From: Parasedimentitalea marina
Lineage (GTDB): Bacteria > Pseudomonadota > Alphaproteobacteria > Rhodobacterales > Rhodobacteraceae
Length of the DNA stretch: 64,000 nt
Assembly (NCBI RefSeq): GCF_004006175.1
Contig: NZ_CP033219.1
Coordinates: 2,542,001-2,606,000 of the forward strand
Direction of reading: 5' to 3'
This document shows, piece by piece, positions 1-9,379 of the stretch. The translations under genes were made by a program, and so were the position numbers. Numbering within the stretch: position 1 is the stretch's first letter; every line of letters starts with the position of its first letter. Under the pieces are notes generated by a model. That model was not told the DNA's origin. It did no database searches and saw only the letters and a program-made list of their open reading frames with translations.

Positions 1-226
1 CACGCCGGGTGCCGATCGCCTGTACCCGCACCACCCGGACCTGGCGACCCTGGGAAAAGGTAAGAACATCCCCCGGGACCACCATTTGGGCTGGTTTTAA
101 AATCTTGTTGCCGTTCAGGCGGACATGACCCGCAGTGATCTGTTTGGCCGACAGGCTGCGGGTCTTAAAGAACCGCGCCTGCCACAACCATTTATCAATC
201 CGGATCTTGCCCGCCGTATCCGGCAT
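1..226 (-). CDS. S4-domain RNA-binding protein (Hsp15/HslR-like), partial
   Basis: The reading frame starts at an ATG at 226 and runs off the left edge, so only about 75 N-terminal residues are visible. It begins MPDTAGKIRIDKWLWQARFF and continues with KTRSLSAKQ, GHVRLNGNK and a VPGDVLTF stretch. This is the classic S4 fold (DKWLW, then R.G.V.VNG) of heat-shock protein 15-like RNA-binding proteins, which bind free 50S subunits carrying nascent chains. It starts 4 nt after the helicase stop codon on the same strand, so the two are probably one operon. The C-terminal half is outside the window, so length and any basic tail cannot be judged. Confidence 0.85.
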   Translation of the reverse strand, partial: MPDTAGKIRIDKWLWQARFFKTRSLSAKQITAGHVRLNGNKILKPAQMVVPGDVLTFSQGRQVRVVRVQAIGTRR

Positions 227-230
227 CAGA

Positions 231-3176
231 TCATTTACCCTGCTTCAAACCCATCAGCGCTGCTGCAAATGGGTTGTCAGGATCGATCTTTTTCTCAGGC
301 TTAGGTGGCCGAGACGAGAAAGTCTTGGCCCCTTGCTGAGGGCGACCGCCCTTTTTGCCCGCAGCCCCTTTGCCAGGGCCACCCTTGCCCTGCGGCTTGC
401 CACCACGGGGCTTGCCCTGGGGTTTGCCACCCCGGCCTGCGCCGCCTTCGGCGTCGGCGTTTTGCCCACGACGTTGGCCACGTTGACCGCCACCCTGGTT
501 ATTACGGCCCCAGGTAAAGGTGACAAACTGTTCCATCTCAGGCGCAGCTTCGGGTGTCTCTGCCTTGGCTGGTTCTGCAGCATCAGCGTCAACGGCTGGT
601 TCTGCAATCCCTGCATCCGCTGCTGGGGCCTCGGCTGCCGCCTCGGCGCTTACGGTGGCCTCGGCTGGCGCCTCGGCAGTGGCGGCAGTTTCATCTGCCG
701 CAGCAGGATCATCAGCCGCGGCCTCGGTGACTGCCGCGTCAGACTGGCTTACCTTGGCGACCTGAGGTTTCACCTCAGCAGAGGCTTTGACCTTAACCCG
801 CTCACCTTTTTCAGCCTTGTAGCCAAGACCGCTCATCAGGTCGGCAAACTGTTCCAGTGTCATGCCGGTAATGGACAGCATGTCGGGCTTGGCCTCAAAG
901 CCACCACGGCTGTCTTCGCCACGCAACATATCCGCCAGACGCTCCAGCATGTCGATACGGATCGCCCGCGCACCCGCTGCACGGTAGCCACACATGGTGT
1001 CATAGCCCTTTGGCGCAGTGGCATCCGCAGGCACCGTCACCAGCCCCGGAGGCGGTGCCTCGGGGAATTCCTGCAATCCCTGCACCAAAGACCACAGCAC
1101 CAGACGCAGCCGCGTCGGAGCTGGCTTCAGCAGCAGCGGCATAAAGATGGTGAACTGGCCGAAACGGATACCATGCTTACGCAGAGCGCCGCGCGAATCC
1201 TGGTCCAGATCTTTAACTTCTTGGGCAACGTCCGCGCGCGGCAGAATACCCAGAGCTTCAACCATGCGAAAGGCAAAGCCCCGAGCCAGACCGGTCAGCG
1301 CATCGTCACTTTGCAAGGCAATCAGCGGTTCAAACAGAGCCGCGATTTTACGACTGATGAAGTGCTGCAGGCGGCGTTCCACCTTTTGAGCAACATCCGA
1401 ACCCGCAGCCTCATCAACAAATACTGTGATTGTCGGGTTCAATGGATCCGCGCCGGCCACCAATTTGCCAACTGCGTGTTCGCCCCACATCAATCCACCC
1501 TGTTCGGTGAAATCGATCTCGGTATCAGGTGCGTTATAGAACCGGTCAGCACGCAAATGGAATTGCGGCGCCAAAGCCTGCAGTGAAGCTGATTTCAAAG
1601 CTTTCGCTTCGGCCCCCTGCGCGCTTTTGTCCGGAGAAAACCGGAAACCTTCAAGCCGACCAACGAATTCGCCTTCGACGGTCACATCACCTTTGTCATT
1701 CACTTCGGCCAAGAGGGCCTCCTTCTGTTTGAGCCGGCGCAAAAGCACGGATGTGCGCCGATCCACAAATCTTTGAGTCAAACGCTCGTGCAATGCGTCC
1801 GACAATCTGTCTTCTACAGCGCGGGTTTGCCCACGCCAATGGCTTTCGTCACGAAGCCAACCTTTCCTTTGCGAAACATATGTCCACGTACGAATAAAGG
1901 CCAACCGTTTGGACAAAGTATCGATATTGCCGTCGGTGCGGTCAATCAACTTTATCTGACGCGCGATCCAATCGTCCGGTATCACGTTCCGTTCGACCAA
2001 ATGGTCAAAAATCAGCCCCAGAAGATTGGCATGTTCCGCATGTGAAACCCCACGAAAATCAGGGATTCGGCACACATCCCACAGCATTTTCACAGTTGGA
2101 CCCGACCTGCTACGCGCTGCAATAACTGGATCCTGCGCCAGCATCTTCAAGGTGCGAAGGTCATCTGCCTCGCGGGCCTTGATCAGGTGCTCGCCAACCG
2201 GGCCAACCTCTAATGAGCGGATAAGCGCCTCTGGGGTGCCAAATTGTAAGTCTGCGGACCGCCAGTTCAGTTTTTTCACCGGCGCAAACTGGTGATCCAT
2301 GATCGCACCGGCGGTATAATCATCCAGCGGACGGGCATCGCCAGTGACACCAAAACTGCCATGGCTCATGCCGCGCCCTGCCCGGCCGGCGATCTGCCCC
2401 AGCTCATTTGGCTCCAACTGACGCATGCGTTGGCCATCAAATTTGCTGAGCGCCGAAAACGCCACGTGATCGATGTCCAGGTTCAAGCCCATGCCAATGG
2501 CATCCGTGGCCACCAGGTAATCGACCTCGCCATTCTGGTACATTTCGACCTGCGCATTGCGGGTGCGCGGCGACAGCGCCCCCATCACCACGGCCGCCCC
2601 ACCTTTTTGGCGACGAATCAGCTCGGCAATGGCATAGACGTTATCCACCGAGAACCCGACAATGGCACTGCGCGCAGGCATCCGGCTGATTTTCTTGGAC
2701 CCGCCATAAACCAATTGTGACATCCGCTCGCGGTGGATGAACTGTGCCTCGGGCACCAGCGCCGAGATCGGCCCGCGCATCGTGTCCGAGCCTAGAAACA
2801 GGGTCTCGTGCAGTCCACGTGACCGCAACAGTCGATTGGTGAACACATGGCCACGCTCAGGGTCGGCGCACAGCTGGATTTCGTCAATGGCCAGAAAATC
2901 ACAGCCCATGCCCTCGGGCATCGCCTCGACGGTGCAGACCCAGTATTTTGTACGAGGGGGGACGATGCGTTCTTCGCCAGTCACCAGCGCCACAACTGAG
3001 GGACCGCGAATCGCGACGATCTTGTCATAGACCTCACGCGCAAGCAGCCGCAGCGGCAGGCCGATCACCCCGGTGCGATGCCCCAGCATTCGTTCAATTG
3101 CGTAATGGGTTTTACCAGTGTTGGTTGGGCCAAGGACGGCCACAACCCGAGATGCGCCACTCATTGCACCAGTCAT
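231..3176 (-). CDS. Suv3-like ATP-dependent RNA/DNA helicase
   Basis: Superfamily 2 helicase of the mitochondrial Suv3 type, common in alphaproteobacteria. Walker A GPTNTGKT is at residues 16-23, the DEIQ box at 98-101, and motif VI QIAGRAGRG near 265, with motif V (ATDAIGMGLNLDID) just before it. The family unwinds RNA or DNA and in mitochondria works with exoribonuclease; the bacterial role is not established. The last 230 residues are unlike the core: an Ala/Glu/Pro-rich acidic stretch, then a Gly/Lys/Arg/Gln-rich basic tail that should be disordered and bind nucleic acid. The final DNPFAAAL motif is seen in many alphaproteobacterial proteins of this type. A second in-frame ATG at 3164 is an equally good start. 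An S4-domain gene follows 4 nt downstream. Confidence 0.88.
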   Translation of the reverse strand: MTGAMSGASRVVAVLGPTNTGKTHYAIERMLGHRTGVIGLPLRLLAREVYDKIVAIRGPSVVALVTGEERIVPPRTKYWVCTVEAMPEGMGCDFLAIDEIQLCADPERGHVFTNRLLRSRGLHETLFLGSDTMRGPISALVPEAQFIHRERMSQLVYGGSKKISRMPARSAIVGFSVDNVYAIAELIRRQKGGAAVVMGALSPRTRNAQVEMYQNGEVDYLVATDAIGMGLNLDIDHVAFSALSKFDGQRMRQLEPNELGQIAGRAGRGMSHGSFGVTGDARPLDDYTAGAIMDHQFAPVKKLNWRSADLQFGTPEALIRSLEVGPVGEHLIKAREADDLRTLKMLAQDPVIAARSRSGPTVKMLWDVCRIPDFRGVSHAEHANLLGLIFDHLVERNVIPDDWIARQIKLIDRTDGNIDTLSKRLAFIRTWTYVSQRKGWLRDESHWRGQTRAVEDRLSDALHERLTQRFVDRRTSVLLRRLKQKEALLAEVNDKGDVTVEGEFVGRLEGFRFSPDKSAQGAEAKALKSASLQALAPQFHLRADRFYNAPDTEIDFTEQGGLMWGEHAVGKLVAGADPLNPTITVFVDEAAGSDVAQKVERRLQHFISRKIAALFEPLIALQSDDALTGLARGFAFRMVEALGILPRADVAQEVKDLDQDSRGALRKHGIRFGQFTIFMPLLLKPAPTRLRLVLWSLVQGLQEFPEAPPPGLVTVPADATAPKGYDTMCGYRAAGARAIRIDMLERLADMLRGEDSRGGFEAKPDMLSITGMTLEQFADLMSGLGYKAEKGERVKVKASAEVKPQVAKVSQSDAAVTEAAADDPAAADETAATAEAPAEATVSAEAAAEAPAADAGIAEPAVDADAAEPAKAETPEAAPEMEQFVTFTWGRNNQGGGQRGQRRGQNADAEGGAGRGGKPQGKPRGGKPQGKGGPGKGAAGKKGGRPQQGAKTFSSRPPKPEKKIDPDNPFAAALMGLKQGK

Positions 3177-3190
3177 TGCGTCAGCCCTAC

Positions 3191-3760
3191 TTACAGTTCT
3201 TTGCCCACAACCGAGGACCTTAATCTATTCAGCGCTGTGATTACGTCCTCGTGATGCGGATGTATAGCCTGCGCACGCAGGTAGGCCTGATACGCGGCCT
3301 CTGGGTCACGGAAATGTTCGAACACATTGCCCAGCGCAAAGATCGCGTTGTAATCATTTGGGTTCAAATACAGCGCGCGTTCCAGATCTGCGACCGCTGG
3401 GCCGTAGCGTCCGATCAGAAAATATGCCCGGGCCCGCTGATACCAGCCATGGGCGAAATCCGGCGCATGATCTGTCAGGGCAGTCAAATGTTCGATGGCC
3501 TCGGTCAAATCGCCGCGTTCAATGCCATCAACACCGCGTTTCAGCAGGACATCCATCGCCGCCGAGCCGCTTTTGCTCCACAGCGCCTGCAACTGGCGAT
3601 CCAGGCCCAGCGCTTGGCCTGATTCTGCCCCGGACAGGGCTGACAAAAGCGCCGGCTCGTCGATAGAATCCTGTGCATTCGCAGGAAATGGCATGTAAAA
3701 TGGGGCTGACATCAGGGTTGCCGCCACGATAGCTTTGAGGTTCAGAGAGTTTGTGATCAT
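3191..3760 (-). CDS. Secreted tetratricopeptide-repeat protein
   Basis: I start it at the ATG at 3760, giving 189 residues with a signal peptide (MITNSLNLKAIVAATLMSAP, cleavage after ANA). A GTG at 3820 would put 20 unlikely residues before it. The mature part has TPR-like helical pairs: GIERGDLTEAIEHLTALTDH, AYFLIGRYGPAVADLERALY, FALGNVFEHFRDPEAAYQAY. It is probably a periplasmic protein-protein interaction scaffold; the partner is unknown. It lies just upstream of the helicase on the same strand (14 nt gap), so co-transcription is plausible. SCP2 diverges from it. Confidence 0.8.
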   Translation of the reverse strand: MITNSLNLKAIVAATLMSAPFYMPFPANAQDSIDEPALLSALSGAESGQALGLDRQLQALWSKSGSAAMDVLLKRGVDGIERGDLTEAIEHLTALTDHAPDFAHGWYQRARAYFLIGRYGPAVADLERALYLNPNDYNAIFALGNVFEHFRDPEAAYQAYLRAQAIHPHHEDVITALNRLRSSVVGKEL

Positions 3761-3860
3761 GATGCTGGTCAGTGTAACGACGCAGGCCACAATTTCCAGT
3801 GCTGACGGATGGTCCGTCACACAGACGTGTTGGCTAAAGTAACAAAGTTAAGGACAAAAA

Positions 3861-4151
3861 ATGAGCGACATTCTTTCCCAGGCCGCAGACGCGCTGAACG
3901 AGAAACTGACCAGCGGCGATTTTGATGCCTCGGCAAAATTTGAGATCTCCGGGCTGGGTGCAGTTGTGATTGATGCCGATGGCGCCCGGGTCAGCGATGA
4001 CGAGGCCGATGTAACCCTGTCCGCCGACACCGAAACATTTCAGGATATCCTGAGCGGCGAGCTGAACCCAACCAGTGCCTTTATGTCGGGCAAACTGACC
4101 ATTGACGGCGACATGGGCACAGCAATGAAGCTCGCGGCGGTTCTGGCCTAA
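3861..4151 (+). CDS. SCP2 sterol-binding domain protein
   Basis: A 96-residue protein that is a single SCP2 (sterol carrier protein 2) domain. The diagnostic features are the FEISGLGAVVIDADGARV strand pair, the DADVTLS-type strand (EADVTLSADTETF), and the AFMSGKLTIDGDMGTAMKL end, where the GKLTI.GD motif lines the lipid cavity. Family members bind fatty acyl or other hydrophobic ligands in the cytoplasm. AAGGA precedes the ATG. Its stop overlaps the start of the alpha/beta hydrolase (TAATG), so the pair is translationally coupled and may handle lipids together; that link is inference. Confidence 0.9.
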   Translation: MSDILSQAADALNEKLTSGDFDASAKFEISGLGAVVIDADGARVSDDEADVTLSADTETFQDILSGELNPTSAFMSGKLTIDGDMGTAMKLAAVLA

Positions 4152-5110
4152 TGGACGCGCGCCCAAATGACCTGCAGGCTGCTCCGTTTTTTGCCGAGAT
4201 CGCCAAAGGACCGGAGGGCGCTCAGGCCCATTGGGTGAAAACAAACGATGGCCTGCGCATCCGCGTAGGCCATTGGCAGTCCGAGGCAACGACCAAGGGC
4301 ACAGTTCTGCTGTTCCCCGGACGCACTGAATATATCGAAAAATATGGACCCGCGGCCGGTGAACTGGCCAATCGTGGTTATGCCACGGTCACCATAGACT
4401 GGCGCGGACAGGGTCTGGCAGACCGAATGCTGGCAGACAGGCGGTTGGGGCATGTTGTTGATTTTCAGGATTTTCAAAAGGATGTCGCGGCGGCTCTGGA
4501 TCTGGCTGATCGGCTTGCCCTGCCTAAACCCTACTTCCTGATCGGCCATTCAATGGGCGGTGCAATTGGTTTACGCGCCGCCATGGAAGGGCTGCCGGTC
4601 AAGGCCTGTGTATTCACCGGGCCAATGTGGGATATTCACATCGCCCCAATGATGCGTCCATTTGGCAAACTGATGGGCAAGATTGGCCCCGTTATTGGCC
4701 TCGGCGGCAAACTGGTTCCTACCACGGACCTGCAAACCTATGTTCTGGCCAACCCATTTGAAGGCAACACGCTGACCAATGATCGCGCATGCTATCAATT
4801 CATGCGCGACCAATTGACGGCGCATCCCGATCTGGCGCTTGGTGGTCCCACCATCAACTGGCTGGGCCAGGGGCTAAAGGACTGCGCGGTGCTGGCTGCA
4901 ATGGCCTCGCCCGCGCTGCCCTGCATCACCTTCTTGGGCAAACAGGAACAGATTGTCGATTGCCCGGCCATTCACGACCGCATGGCACGTTGGCCCGGTG
5001 GCGAGCTGGAATTACTCGATGATGTTCAGCACGAGGTCATGATGGAGGCTCCAGCCGTGCGCACCCAAGTGTTTGATCGCATGTGCAGCCTGTTTGACCA
5101 GCATAGGTAA
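4151..5110 (+). CDS. Alpha/beta hydrolase, lysophospholipase-like
   Basis: 319 residues with an alpha/beta-hydrolase fold. The nucleophile elbow GHSMGG is at 132-137 (Ser134). The LLFPGRTEYIEKYG segment is typical of the PldB/monoglyceride lipase group, with an oxyanion-hole region around FPGR. The catalytic Asp is probably in the EQIVDCPAIHD region and the His in DVQHEVMME near the C terminus. There is no signal peptide, so it is cytoplasmic. It is coupled to the SCP2 gene by an overlapping TAATG. The substrate is most likely a lysophospholipid or monoacylglycerol ester, inferred from family and neighbour. Confidence 0.88.
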   Translation: MDARPNDLQAAPFFAEIAKGPEGAQAHWVKTNDGLRIRVGHWQSEATTKGTVLLFPGRTEYIEKYGPAAGELANRGYATVTIDWRGQGLADRMLADRRLGHVVDFQDFQKDVAAALDLADRLALPKPYFLIGHSMGGAIGLRAAMEGLPVKACVFTGPMWDIHIAPMMRPFGKLMGKIGPVIGLGGKLVPTTDLQTYVLANPFEGNTLTNDRACYQFMRDQLTAHPDLALGGPTINWLGQGLKDCAVLAAMASPALPCITFLGKQEQIVDCPAIHDRMARWPGGELELLDDVQHEVMMEAPAVRTQVFDRMCSLFDQHR

Positions 5111-5232
5111 CCCCGGCGTAGACCCTCATCCCAAGATCCAGACAAAGTACCACTTTCAAGCGCGCCCTACCGCTTGTGATCCGCCTTCGCGCCGCTTAGA
5201 TGTTTTGCAAATGCTAGACACAGAGGTGCACC

Positions 5233-7053
5233 ATGTTCCAACTCCCCTTTCCCGTTCGCGACGCCAATGCCGCCTCTGGTTCCGACCCATTCGGCGATCT
5301 GCCGGAATGGGATCTCAGCGATCTCTACACCAGCCAAGACTCGCCTGAACTGAAACGCGATCTGGAATGGCTTGAGACCGAATGCGGCAGTTTTGCCAGC
5401 GACTATGAGGGCAAACTGGCCGAGCTTAGTGCAGCTGACATGCTGAACTGCGTGCTGCGCAACGAAAAGATCAACGGTATCGCTGGGCGCATCATGTCCT
5501 ATGCCGGTCTGCGCTATTACCAGCTGACCACTGATGCCGACCGCGCCAAGTTCATGTCTGACATGCAAGAGGCGATCACCGTCTTCACCACCCCCTTGGT
5601 GTTCTTCACGCTGGAACTGAACCGCATTGACGACAGTGTTCTGAGCGCGCATTTCAAGGCCAACACCGATTTGGCCCGCTACAAGCCAGTGTTTGACCGC
5701 ATCCGCGCAATGAAGCCTTATCAGCTGTCCGACGAGATTGAGAAGTTCCTGCACGATCTGGGCGTGGTGGGCGATGCCTGGGAACGTCTGTTTGATGAAA
5801 CCATCGCAGGCCTCACCTTTACCGTTGATGGTGAAGAGCTGAACATCGAGGGCACGCTGAACTTCCTGACCGAGCAGGACCGCTCTAAGCGCGAGGCCGC
5901 CTCACGCGAATTGGCGGCGGTGTTTCAGGACAACATCAAGACCTTTGCCCGTGTGCACAACACCCAGGCTAAAGAAAAGGAAATCATCGATCGCTGGCGT
6001 GGCATGCCAAGTGCACAGACCGGTCGTCACCTGTCCAACGATGTTGAACCCGAAGTGGTCGAGGCCCTGCGCAGCGCGGTTGTCGCCGCCTACCCCAAAC
6101 TAAGCCACCGCTATTACGATCTGAAACGCAAATGGCTGGGGTTGGACCGAATGCAGGTCTGGGATCGCAACGCACCATTGCCGATGGAAGACACTCGCAC
6201 CGTTAGCTGGGAAGACGCCGAGAAGACCGTGATGGAGGCCTACAGCGCCTTTGACCCGCGTATGGGCGAGTTGGCTGCACCGTTCTTTTCCAAGGGCTGG
6301 ATTGACGCAGGCGTGAAACCCGGCAAGGCCCCCGGCGCCTTTGCCCACCCCACCGTCACCGATGTGCACCCCTATGTGATGCTGAACTATCTAGGCAAAC
6401 CGCGCGATGTGATGACACTGGCGCATGAACTGGGTCACGGGGTGCATCAGGTACTGGCCGCGGATCAGGGCGAGATGCTGTCGTCCACCCCACTGACCCT
6501 GGCTGAAACCGCATCCGTGTTTGGTGAAATGCTCACCTTCCGCAAGATGCTGGATAAGGCCGAGACCCAGGAACAGCGCAAAGTGCTGCTGGCGGGTAAG
6601 GTCGAGGACATGATCAACACTGTGGTGCGCCAGATCGCGTTCTACGATTTTGAATGCAAACTGCACGCCGCCCGCGCCGACGGCGAGTTGACCCCAGATG
6701 ACATCAACGCCCTGTGGATGTCGGTACAGGCTGAATCCTTAGGCGAGTGCTTTGACTTTATGGACGGATACGAGACCTTCTGGGCCTATATCCCCCACTT
6801 CGTCCACTCCCCCTTCTACGTCTACGCCTATGCCTTTGGCGACGGCTTGGTCAACGCGCTCTATTCGGTCTACGCCGAGGGTGACGAAGGCTTCGAGGAC
6901 AAGTACTTCGAAATGCTGAAAGCCGGTGGATCCAAACACCACAAGGAACTGCTGGCGCCGTTTGGACTGGATGCCTCCGATCCGAAATTCTGGGACAAGG
7001 GCCTGTCGATGATTTCGGGATTCATTGATGAGCTGGAAGCGATGGAAGAATGA
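5233..7053 (+). CDS. pepF: M3 family oligoendopeptidase F
   Basis: 606 residues, the usual length of PepF/M3B zinc oligopeptidases, which degrade cytoplasmic peptides of roughly 7-17 residues. The zinc motif HELGH is at residues 398-402 (His398, Glu399, His402), and a downstream TLAETASVFGEML helix supplies the third ligand (Glu). The C-terminal HSPFYVYAYAFGDGLV segment carries the conserved Tyr/His substrate residues of the family. The ATG at 5233 is accepted because the N-terminal WDLSDLY motif is canonical. The stop overlaps the next gene by 4 nt (ATGA). Confidence 0.95.
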   Translation: MFQLPFPVRDANAASGSDPFGDLPEWDLSDLYTSQDSPELKRDLEWLETECGSFASDYEGKLAELSAADMLNCVLRNEKINGIAGRIMSYAGLRYYQLTTDADRAKFMSDMQEAITVFTTPLVFFTLELNRIDDSVLSAHFKANTDLARYKPVFDRIRAMKPYQLSDEIEKFLHDLGVVGDAWERLFDETIAGLTFTVDGEELNIEGTLNFLTEQDRSKREAASRELAAVFQDNIKTFARVHNTQAKEKEIIDRWRGMPSAQTGRHLSNDVEPEVVEALRSAVVAAYPKLSHRYYDLKRKWLGLDRMQVWDRNAPLPMEDTRTVSWEDAEKTVMEAYSAFDPRMGELAAPFFSKGWIDAGVKPGKAPGAFAHPTVTDVHPYVMLNYLGKPRDVMTLAHELGHGVHQVLAADQGEMLSSTPLTLAETASVFGEMLTFRKMLDKAETQEQRKVLLAGKVEDMINTVVRQIAFYDFECKLHAARADGELTPDDINALWMSVQAESLGECFDFMDGYETFWAYIPHFVHSPFYVYAYAFGDGLVNALYSVYAEGDEGFEDKYFEMLKAGGSKHHKELLAPFGLDASDPKFWDKGLSMISGFIDELEAMEE

Positions 7054-7508
7054 GGATTGCAGCCCTCTTGTTTGGACTACTGGTCAGCGTTCCCGCCTAT
7101 GGTGACACGCTGATCGGCAATTGGACTTGCACCGATGAGAATTCAGAAGGTCACATGATCTCTGATGTTAGCTTTTCAAGATCCGGACGTTTCAAAGGGG
7201 ACATGCAAATATTCTTCACGGAAAACGGAGTTGTTTTTGCCAAGGCGCGCGCAAAATACCGCGCGAATTACAAAATTTCTGATGGCTACCTGGAAGAAAG
7301 CCCAACCTCTGTTAGAATCCGTTCGTTTATTGCAGACGGCGTAGATATTCGCCGCGGAATTGAGGCCAAACAGTTGAAGCAACGACTATTAAAGCCAGGT
7401 GTCGGACCCAAAATCGTTTTCCGCTCTCCTGTTAGTGTCGATCTTGTTCGCGAAGATGGGACAGCCATTTCCTGCCTGAGAAAAGGAACCACTCTTCCAA
7501 CGTCCTAA
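7050..7508 (+). CDS. Small secreted protein of unknown function
   Basis: 152 residues. Residues 1-18 form a short signal peptide (MRIAALLFGLLVSVPAYG), so the mature protein is periplasmic or secreted. The mature part (starting near DTLIGNWTC) has a lipocalin-like opening (GNWTC) and alternating strands, with one Cys pair candidate (Cys near residue 24 and one near 143). I recognise no family. The start overlaps the pepF stop by 4 nt, which makes translational coupling with the peptidase likely even though one product is exported. A/T-rich codons are more frequent than in pepF. Confidence 0.6.
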   Translation: MRIAALLFGLLVSVPAYGDTLIGNWTCTDENSEGHMISDVSFSRSGRFKGDMQIFFTENGVVFAKARAKYRANYKISDGYLEESPTSVRIRSFIADGVDIRRGIEAKQLKQRLLKPGVGPKIVFRSPVSVDLVREDGTAISCLRKGTTLPTS

Positions 7509-7626
7509 CTTTTGAACTGAATCACGACAGAAAACGACTTGTCGGTCCGACATTCTCCGGGCCGACGGTAAAACACGTTGCAGTTTCCCTAAGTTAGTCG
7601 CGCTCTTGGCAGGGATAGAGATTTCA

Positions 7627-8103
7627 ATGTCTGCAATTTCACTACACCCCATTTCCCGTAAGAACTACGACCTGGTCAAACACATCCATGTCGAAGGGGA
7701 TCAGGCGCTTTTTGCGGGGACCGTCAAACAAGCGTTTGAAGCAAACGAACCCGAGGTAGATTTCCACGTCATTTATGCCGACGATTGCCCCATCGGCTTT
7801 TTCAAAATCGACTGCGGATTTGGCACCAACAATGACTTCGCTGTGGACGGGGAACTGGGCTTGCGCGCCTATAAGATCGACAGCCAACACCAGGGCAAAG
7901 GCTATGGGACCCGTGCAGTCAGAGCGCTGAAACCTTATTTGCAGCGACAATACCCTGACGCAGTCTCGGTGGTGCTGACGGTGAGCATACTCAACCCGTC
8001 AGCCTTTGCCTGTTATCGAAAAGGCGGGTTTTCTGATACCGGAGATCTGTTCAGCATCGGTATTTCCACCCCCCAGAACATCATGCGGATGGCGTTGAAA
8101 TAA
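7627..8103 (+). CDS. GNAT family N-acetyltransferase
   Basis: 158 residues from the ATG at 7627 (a TTG at 7606 would add seven residues); AGGGATAGAG lies upstream. The acetyl-CoA-binding motif A is clear: YKIDSQHQGKGYGTRAVRAL, with the Q/R-x-x-G-x-G/A pyrophosphate loop QGKGYG. Motif B follows (VVLTVSILNPSAFACYRKGGF). The acceptor substrate cannot be predicted; amines, amino acids or aminoglycosides are all possible. The stop codon abuts that of the convergent DksA/TraR gene. Confidence 0.85.
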   Translation: MSAISLHPISRKNYDLVKHIHVEGDQALFAGTVKQAFEANEPEVDFHVIYADDCPIGFFKIDCGFGTNNDFAVDGELGLRAYKIDSQHQGKGYGTRAVRALKPYLQRQYPDAVSVVLTVSILNPSAFACYRKGGFSDTGDLFSIGISTPQNIMRMALK

Positions 8104-8373
8104 CTACTTCAACTGGCTGTCCTTTGACCCGCGCCGGTTAAACCCGCCGCGTGCCTTTTGGACTCCGTCGCGCTCTTGCTGACACTCGATACACAATTTG
8201 ACGCCGGGAATGGCGATCTGTCGCCGCTCGGGGATGGGTTCTTCGCAATCGGCGCAATGGGTCAGACTTTCGCCGACCAACGACTTGCGAGACTTCATCC
8301 GGGCCAACTCGTCACTGATTGATGCCTCAATCTGCTCGCTGACCGCGCCGTCTTTGGCCCATCCACCTGCCAT
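8104..8373 (-). CDS. DksA/TraR family C4-type zinc finger protein
   Basis: 89 residues. A complete Cys4 zinc finger CADC...CIEC sits at about residues 40-62, with the spacing and flanking residues (EEPIPERRQIAIPGVKLCIEC) of the short TraR/YbiI branch of the DksA family. The N-terminal helix replaces the long DksA coiled coil. TraR-type proteins enter the RNA polymerase secondary channel; whether this one does is inference. It contrasts with the full-length DksA at 26.8 kb, which has lost three of these four cysteines. It sits 31 nt downstream of the Gfo/Idh gene on the same strand. Confidence 0.85.
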   Translation of the reverse strand: MAGGWAKDGAVSEQIEASISDELARMKSRKSLVGESLTHCADCEEPIPERRQIAIPGVKLCIECQQERDGVQKARGGFNRRGSKDSQLK

Positions 8374-8404
8374 AAATTCAACTCCCGTTGCTTAACCCAA
8401 GCCC

Positions 8405-9379
8405 TTACAAAGGCAGCGCCACCTCAAACACCCGGTCAATCATCGTTTGCGTCCCGCGTGAAAACTCAAGCGGACAAGGATAGTCTGCACCGTCACGAAC
8501 CGAACGTCCAAAGGCCTCAACCTGCAGCTTGTAGTGGTCATCACCCGGGAACCGTGTCACCTGCACCTCTAGACCCGGCTTGTGCAGCTCGACCCGTGCT
8601 TCGCCAAAAACCCGCGCGTTGAACGGAGCGGTAAGACGGATTAGCCCCGCCTCGCCGTGAAACACCATTTCCTGGTAGGGGTGCATCCGAATGCTGACAT
8701 AGGCCGAATAGGAAAAGCCGGGGAACTGCGCCTGCACCTCGGCCAAGGCATCGACGCCATTTTCCCAGCGAATGCGCGCCGATATTTCATCCGGTTCCTG
8801 TCCGGTGGCATAGCGGGCTGCGCCAAAGACATAGACCCCGATGTCGCGCAATCCACCGCCGCCGGTCTCAGGCTTGTTGCGAATATTGGTGGTCTCAGTG
8901 CGGTTATCAAATGAGAATTTGCCGCTGACATGAACCAGCTTGCCAATCGCGCCCTCATCAATGATCCGTTTCACCATCTGCCATTGCGGGTGATGCACGA
9001 TCATATAGGCCTCGGCGGCCAGCACACCGGCCTCATCCCGCTTGGCGATCAACTGATCGAACTGATCCGCCTGCAGTGTCATCGGCTTTTCGCACAACAC
9101 ATGCTTGCCCGCCGCCATCGCCTTCAGGCTCCACTCCACATGCATATGGTTGGGCAGTGGTACATAGACAGCATCGATGTCGGGCGCCGCCAGTAACGCA
9201 TCATAGTCGTCGTAGACGGTCAATTCCGGGCAAAACGCCTGAAACGGCTCTGCCTTTTCCGCGCTTGAGGTCGCAAGCGCCACCAATTGCGCCCCCTCAG
9301 CCGCATGGATGGCTGGCCCCATAAACTGTCGCGCAAACTTACCCGCCCCTAGAATTCCCCATCGCACTGGATTCTGCAT
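8405..9379 (-). CDS. Gfo/Idh/MocA family oxidoreductase
   Basis: 324 residues from the ATG at 9379, chosen because an AGGAGGTGACA ribosome site precedes it; the longer frame has none. The N-terminal Rossmann fold has GILGAGKFARQFMGP (GxGxxA), and the conserved EKP motif is in GKHVLCEKPMTLQADQ near residue 95. The C-terminal domain is the GFO_IDH_MocA type, with GGGGLRDIGVY. Members are NAD(P)-dependent dehydrogenases acting on sugars, inositols or related trans-dihydrodiols. The exact substrate is not readable. No transporter sits beside it to help. Confidence 0.9.
   Translation of the reverse strand: MQNPVRWGILGAGKFARQFMGPAIHAAEGAQLVALATSSAEKAEPFQAFCPELTVYDDYDALLAAPDIDAVYVPLPNHMHVEWSLKAMAAGKHVLCEKPMTLQADQFDQLIAKRDEAGVLAAEAYMIVHHPQWQMVKRIIDEGAIGKLVHVSGKFSFDNRTETTNIRNKPETGGGGLRDIGVYVFGAARYATGQEPDEISARIRWENGVDALAEVQAQFPGFSYSAYVSIRMHPYQEMVFHGEAGLIRLTAPFNARVFGEARVELHKPGLEVQVTRFPGDDHYKLQVEAFGRSVRDGADYPCPLEFSRGTQTMIDRVFEVALPL

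Noticed and set aside
135..1586. Long plus-strand open frame opposite the helicase gene
   Set aside because: It is antisense to the low-complexity C-terminal tail and core of the helicase. Its protein shows no domain and is rich in Arg/Gln/His as expected for a shadow in G+C-rich DNA.
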